DNA from: Paramacrobiotus richtersi
Taxonomy: Eukaryota > Tardigrada > Eutardigrada > Parachela > Macrobiotidae
Length of the DNA: 22,835 nucleotides
Reading direction: 5' to 3'
Assembly: GCA_034698045.1 (NCBI GenBank)
Contig: JAQGAU010000896.1
Coordinates: 1 to 22,835, forward strand
The notes below the pieces were generated by a model. It had not been told where the DNA came from, made no database searches, and was given only the letters and a program-made list of their open reading frames with translations. Every line of letters starts with the position of its first letter. Position 1 is the stretch's first letter. Both the position numbers and the translations under genes were made by a program. Shown piece by piece: positions 19,176-22,835 of the stretch.

Positions 19176-22100
19176 ATGTTTCAGCGGCATCTTCCGCTAG
19201 TTTCGCGAACGTGTGAACGACTGCTGGCAAGATGCCTGCTTCCAAGAACCGTGCAACAGGGACGCAGGACCCAGACCAACGCGAAGACGGATGGGTTTCT
19301 CAATGGTGCTTCCGCAGTCTATGTGGAGAATATGCTGGAACGATGGAAGAGCGACCCGCATAGTGTTCATCCGGTAAATAGTAAATACATATTATTATTA
19401 TTACTTCACAAGAGCAGGCAACCCGTTAGGGTTGTCATAACATAATGCACCGAAGAAATACTTGAATATCTTCCTTTCTTGACTTAAATTTCTTACCTGT
19501 ATTTAAATTTCTTACATGTGTGCATCGTCTTCTGTTTCAGTTGTGGTATTATTATCGTAATTAGGTATTGATACACAATTTCTGGCAGAAGGGATCAGCA
19601 GATAATATCAACAGATCTAGAGGTGATTGGTAAAATTACCATAGCGAGTATCTTCTCTCTGAAGTTTTGACGATTTTTGTAGCTTTTCTGGCGGTTCGAT
19701 AAAATTTTATTGTTATGACTCATGATCATGAGTATTAACGATGATGAGTTGTCGTTTTATGTTGATCTTGTTTTTCTATAAAGATGAATGTAATAATAAT
19801 ATAATTTTATATATATAATTGATCGCATTTAAGTGGTTATGCGATATAAGCTAGTAAGCATTTGTGGCTGAACTGTAGTGGACATTTTATTTATTGAACT
19901 TAATTTGTGTATAACTGTGTATTACTGGTGTTATTAATAGCGCTGGACCGGTGCGAAGTACACGTACCGCATTCTTGAAATAGAAATGTGACCATTTCGC
20001 AGACAAAATATTGCCGCTTTTTGGATATTGCAAATTGTCAACTGGTGTATTGCTAGCGGCTGGACGAGATGACTTACAACGCTATCTGATCTGGATCAAT
20101 AGTTTCGCCGCATAAGAATTAAATTCAGCCATGATTTGCTTTTATTTTTCGGGAGAGCGTCAGAAAGATCATTTTTAAACCAGGATACAAATAAATACAG
20201 TTTTGATTGCTGATTATGCTTCAAGAAATACTTTAAACACACACTATTGAGATAATTCTTGTTACATTGCAGTTCTACGATTAATTTACCATACATCGCG
20301 CTTTCCACAGCTCATAATGCAGATAATGTTGTGATTTTTTCCGTTAAATTCAGTGATTAACATTAGTTGCTTTATAATAATTTCACCACTGCTAAAAAGT
20401 GTTTTCTTGAATAACTAAGAATAAAAACAACAAGTGGGAGATGCAGGAGCTGTGCAAGATGCCGTCCACAACTGTCTCATTAGCTAGCTAGAAACATTTG
20501 CATCAGCAATACACAAACAGTAGTTAAAGCAGGTTTTTGCACTTGGATTTCGATGTGATCGGAAAGATTCGATGTGGCTTTAGGTTTACAATTCCACTCA
20601 TGGCACAATACGAGACTGTGCTAACAATCGTAAGCGTGATTTTCAGTTCGATGATGAGGCATGAACGTTTAATGTTTACGACGGCCGCGCCTCAAGCTCG
20701 ATAATAGAATAACGTCGAGATAAGACTGTAATTTATTTACTACGGCATCCCGCTGACTAATTCGTCGAGTGATTTAATATTACGATAAATGACCGCAGAG
20801 GGAGAGTTAAAAGACCTCTGGTATACGTAACTTGCAACACTTTAGGGAAAGTGAAAAAGAAAACTGCTAAAAAAATTGGGTAAATATAGCATATTGTATG
20901 TACGTGTACTTGCGTTGGTACACTGCTCCCATCTGTTCATATCATTCCTTATTGTCGGATGATTCCTTATCAGAATTGAACTATAATGTCAGATGGAAAG
21001 CCTCGCCCTTCATAATTTTGAACTTAGTGATTCCAGAATTGAATAGATTCTGTGCAAGTACCTTAACAAATAATAGTGCAACTGCGTTATTTTTTTAGTC
21101 CTGGAATTCGTACTTCGAGGCGGCTTATAACGATGCAGCTCGAACAACATTTCCTTCGTCCGGTCTGCGGCCTTCACCGGAATCGAAAAGCGCTTTGTTT
21201 CAGCCGGAAAAAGTTCAAAAGTCTCTGCGGGACCACATGGCTGTGCAGACGCTGATCCGGTCGTATCAGGTATATATACATTAACCGATAATGGTTCTGA
21301 AAGAGAAAACAATCTGAAGATTTTTTGCAGGAACATGGTCATAAAATTGCGGATATCGATCCACTCAATCAAGACAGTCGCACAAGCCGAATGTTGCCGG
21401 AACTTGAACTTGACCGCTATGCTTTGGGTATATAATGATACACACTTTTCATTTTACAATGTGTACGGTTTTCATTCATAACTGTTCTCTAAAAGGAAAG
21501 GATGAACTGGACGAAACATTTGCACTGCCCGTAACGACCTGCATTGGTGGTGCGGAGAAGGTGTTGAGTTTACGAGAGATTATTCGACGTCTGCAAAAAG
21601 CCTACTGCAGCACCATCGGAGTCCAGTATATGTTTCTTGGACGACGGGATCAGTGCGACTGGATTCGGTCCAAATTCGAAAGCCCCGGAGCAGGCATCCT
21701 GACTGCCGAAGAGAAGAAGTTGGTTTTTAAGCGGTTGATCCATGCTGGAGCGTAAGTTTTGGTGCTTTTATTTTTTTGATCTGTTACATAAATTGCGGGG
21801 GCATTATTGGTTGAGTTTTAATAATAATCGTTTACGCAGCAGTTTAAACAAAATATTACAGTTTCAATCTGCGAATGACCTTGGCATTTGTATATTTCAG
21901 CTTCGAAGATTTTCTCACTCAGAAATGGCCGGCTGAAAAGAAATTCGGATTGGAAGGATGTGACAGCCTTATCCCGGCATTTGGTGCCATCATCGATACG
22001 TCCCGTGCGAATGGAGTGGAAAGTTTTGTAACTGGAATGGCGCATCGCGGTCGTCTGAATGTCATTGCAAATGTCTGTCAGAAGCCGTTCGAACAAATAT

Positions 22101-22835
22101 TTGCCCAGTTTATGCACCTTCAGGCCGCGGATAGCGGAAGCGGTGATGTGAAGTATCATCTGGGACTTTCCCAGGCGTTCGTTAACGAGTCGACGGGCCT
22201 TCCGGTGAAGATAACTCTGTGTGCCAATCCTTCTCATTTGGAAACAGTGGGTCCGGTCGTTCAAGGGAAAACCAAAGCTGAACAGTTTTATCTGGGCGAT
22301 AAGAAGGGGGACCGGGTGATGAGCATTATTGTTCATGGAGATGCCGCGTTTGCTGGTCAGGGCGTTGTTTATGAGACATTCCATCTGAGCGCCCTTCCGG
22401 ATTACACTTGCCATGGAACAATCCACATTGTTGTTAATAACCAGGTGTGTTCTTTTGTTTCGTCTTTGTCACATGAACTTAGTCAGTATACAGTATTGAT
22501 TATTCAGCCTTAGCGTCGCACCGTTCTACGCTAATTTCGGTTTGTACAGAAGTAGGAACTTGTTTTGCGCACGTCTGATTTATTGAATTTCCATGACGAT
22601 GCTTAGAATACCAGCTTTTTGTGTTGATTGTATTACGTTGGATCTTGACAAATGTTTTTAAGAATTTGCGTTAATAAATATTATCGTCTTGAATGATTAT
22701 GTTTCTAATCATATGGTGTTTGTTGTAGATTGGTTTTACGACTGATCCACTTGAGGCGCGCAGTTCCGAGTACTGCACTGACTTGGCACAAGTGGTGAAC
22801 GCACCCATCTTCCATGTCAATGCCAACGATCCGGA
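19176..22835 (+). CDS. OGDH: 2-oxoglutarate dehydrogenase E1 component, mitochondrial (5' part)
   Basis: Six exons, the last cut by the window edge: 19176-19373, 21099-21269, 21331-21427, 21496-21751, 21901-22444, 22729-22835. The E1 subunit uses thiamine diphosphate (TPP) to decarboxylate 2-oxoglutarate in the mitochondrial matrix, the rate-setting step of the TCA cycle's OGDH complex. Visible hallmarks: a basic, Arg-rich presequence lacking acidic residues (residues 1-35); [15 protein letters not shown] and [10 protein letters not shown] (N-terminal OGDH region); [49 protein letters not shown] at 286-299; [16 protein letters not shown]; and the TPP/Mg motif [10 protein letters not shown] (386-395) ending in VVNNQ at 422, then IGFTTDP. 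Total so far about 457 residues, near half of the usual length of about 1000. ATG 19176 is preceded by a GTG in frame; ATG was chosen. Confidence 0.95.
19374..21098 (+). other. First intron of OGDH, 1725 nt
   Basis: The longest intron in the window, from CCG|GTAAAT to TTTTTTTAG|TCC. AT-rich; it includes a short ATT repeat at 19391-19403 and a 16-nt palindrome. No coding frame within it is supported; the open frames at 20096-20308 (-) and 20898-21098 (+) look random. First introns of this size often hold regulatory elements. Confidence 0.6.
19718..19733. repeat. Perfect 16-nt palindrome with an AP-1-type site
   Basis: ACTCATGATCATGAGT is self-complementary and overlaps TGACTCA (19716-19722), the AP-1/bZIP consensus. 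It lies 345 nt into the first OGDH intron. Confidence 0.6.

Noticed and set aside
21818-22426. 202-codon open frame on the minus strand
   Set aside because: It is antisense to OGDH exon 5, whose protein is unmistakable; the composition is that of a shadow frame.

Overview
The window reads as nuclear DNA of an invertebrate animal. The genes are broken by many short introns (60 to about 370 nt, a few longer) with GT donors and mostly pyrimidine-TAG/CAG acceptors. Exons joined at these sites give continuous proteins, two of them clearly animal families: an otopetrin proton channel and the mitochondrial 2-oxoglutarate dehydrogenase E1 subunit. The compact gene-dense layout would suit an ecdysozoan such as a tardigrade, but that placement is a guess. 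No prokaryotic, viral or transposon genes were recognised, and no RNA gene.

Layout, left to right. (1) 1-327 (+): the 3' end of a Thr/Pro-rich mucin-like protein. (2) 1001-4227 (-): a nine-exon secreted protein, about 512 residues. Six consecutive exons each carry one copy of the same roughly 40-residue unit, and every intron is in phase 1. This is the most unusual feature here. (3) 4355-5156 (+): a two-exon orphan of 133 residues, divergent from gene 2 across only 127 nt. (4) 5597-9552 (+): an eleven-exon otopetrin with 12 predicted membrane segments. (5) 10210-11235 (-): a BTB/POZ protein with one 5'UTR intron. (6) 11735-14279 (+): a twelve-exon protein of 500 residues with a helical, coiled-coil C-terminal half, not recognised. 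(7) 14931-15233 (-): a two-exon 68-residue protein with a Cys-rich tail. (8) 16029-17309 (+): a two-exon orphan of 160 residues. (9) 19176 to the window end (+): the first six exons of OGDH, cut by the edge.

Exon borders were set by eye, requiring GT-AG ends, phase agreement and an open frame throughout. In every multi-exon model the exon lengths sum to a whole number of codons, which supports the models, but no transcript was available. The genes do not form an obvious pathway; the neighbourhood is a normal mixed stretch of an animal genome. The 17.3-19.2 kb upstream region and the first intron of OGDH hold several long perfect palindromes, some containing forkhead-like or AP-1-like motifs, and may be regulatory.
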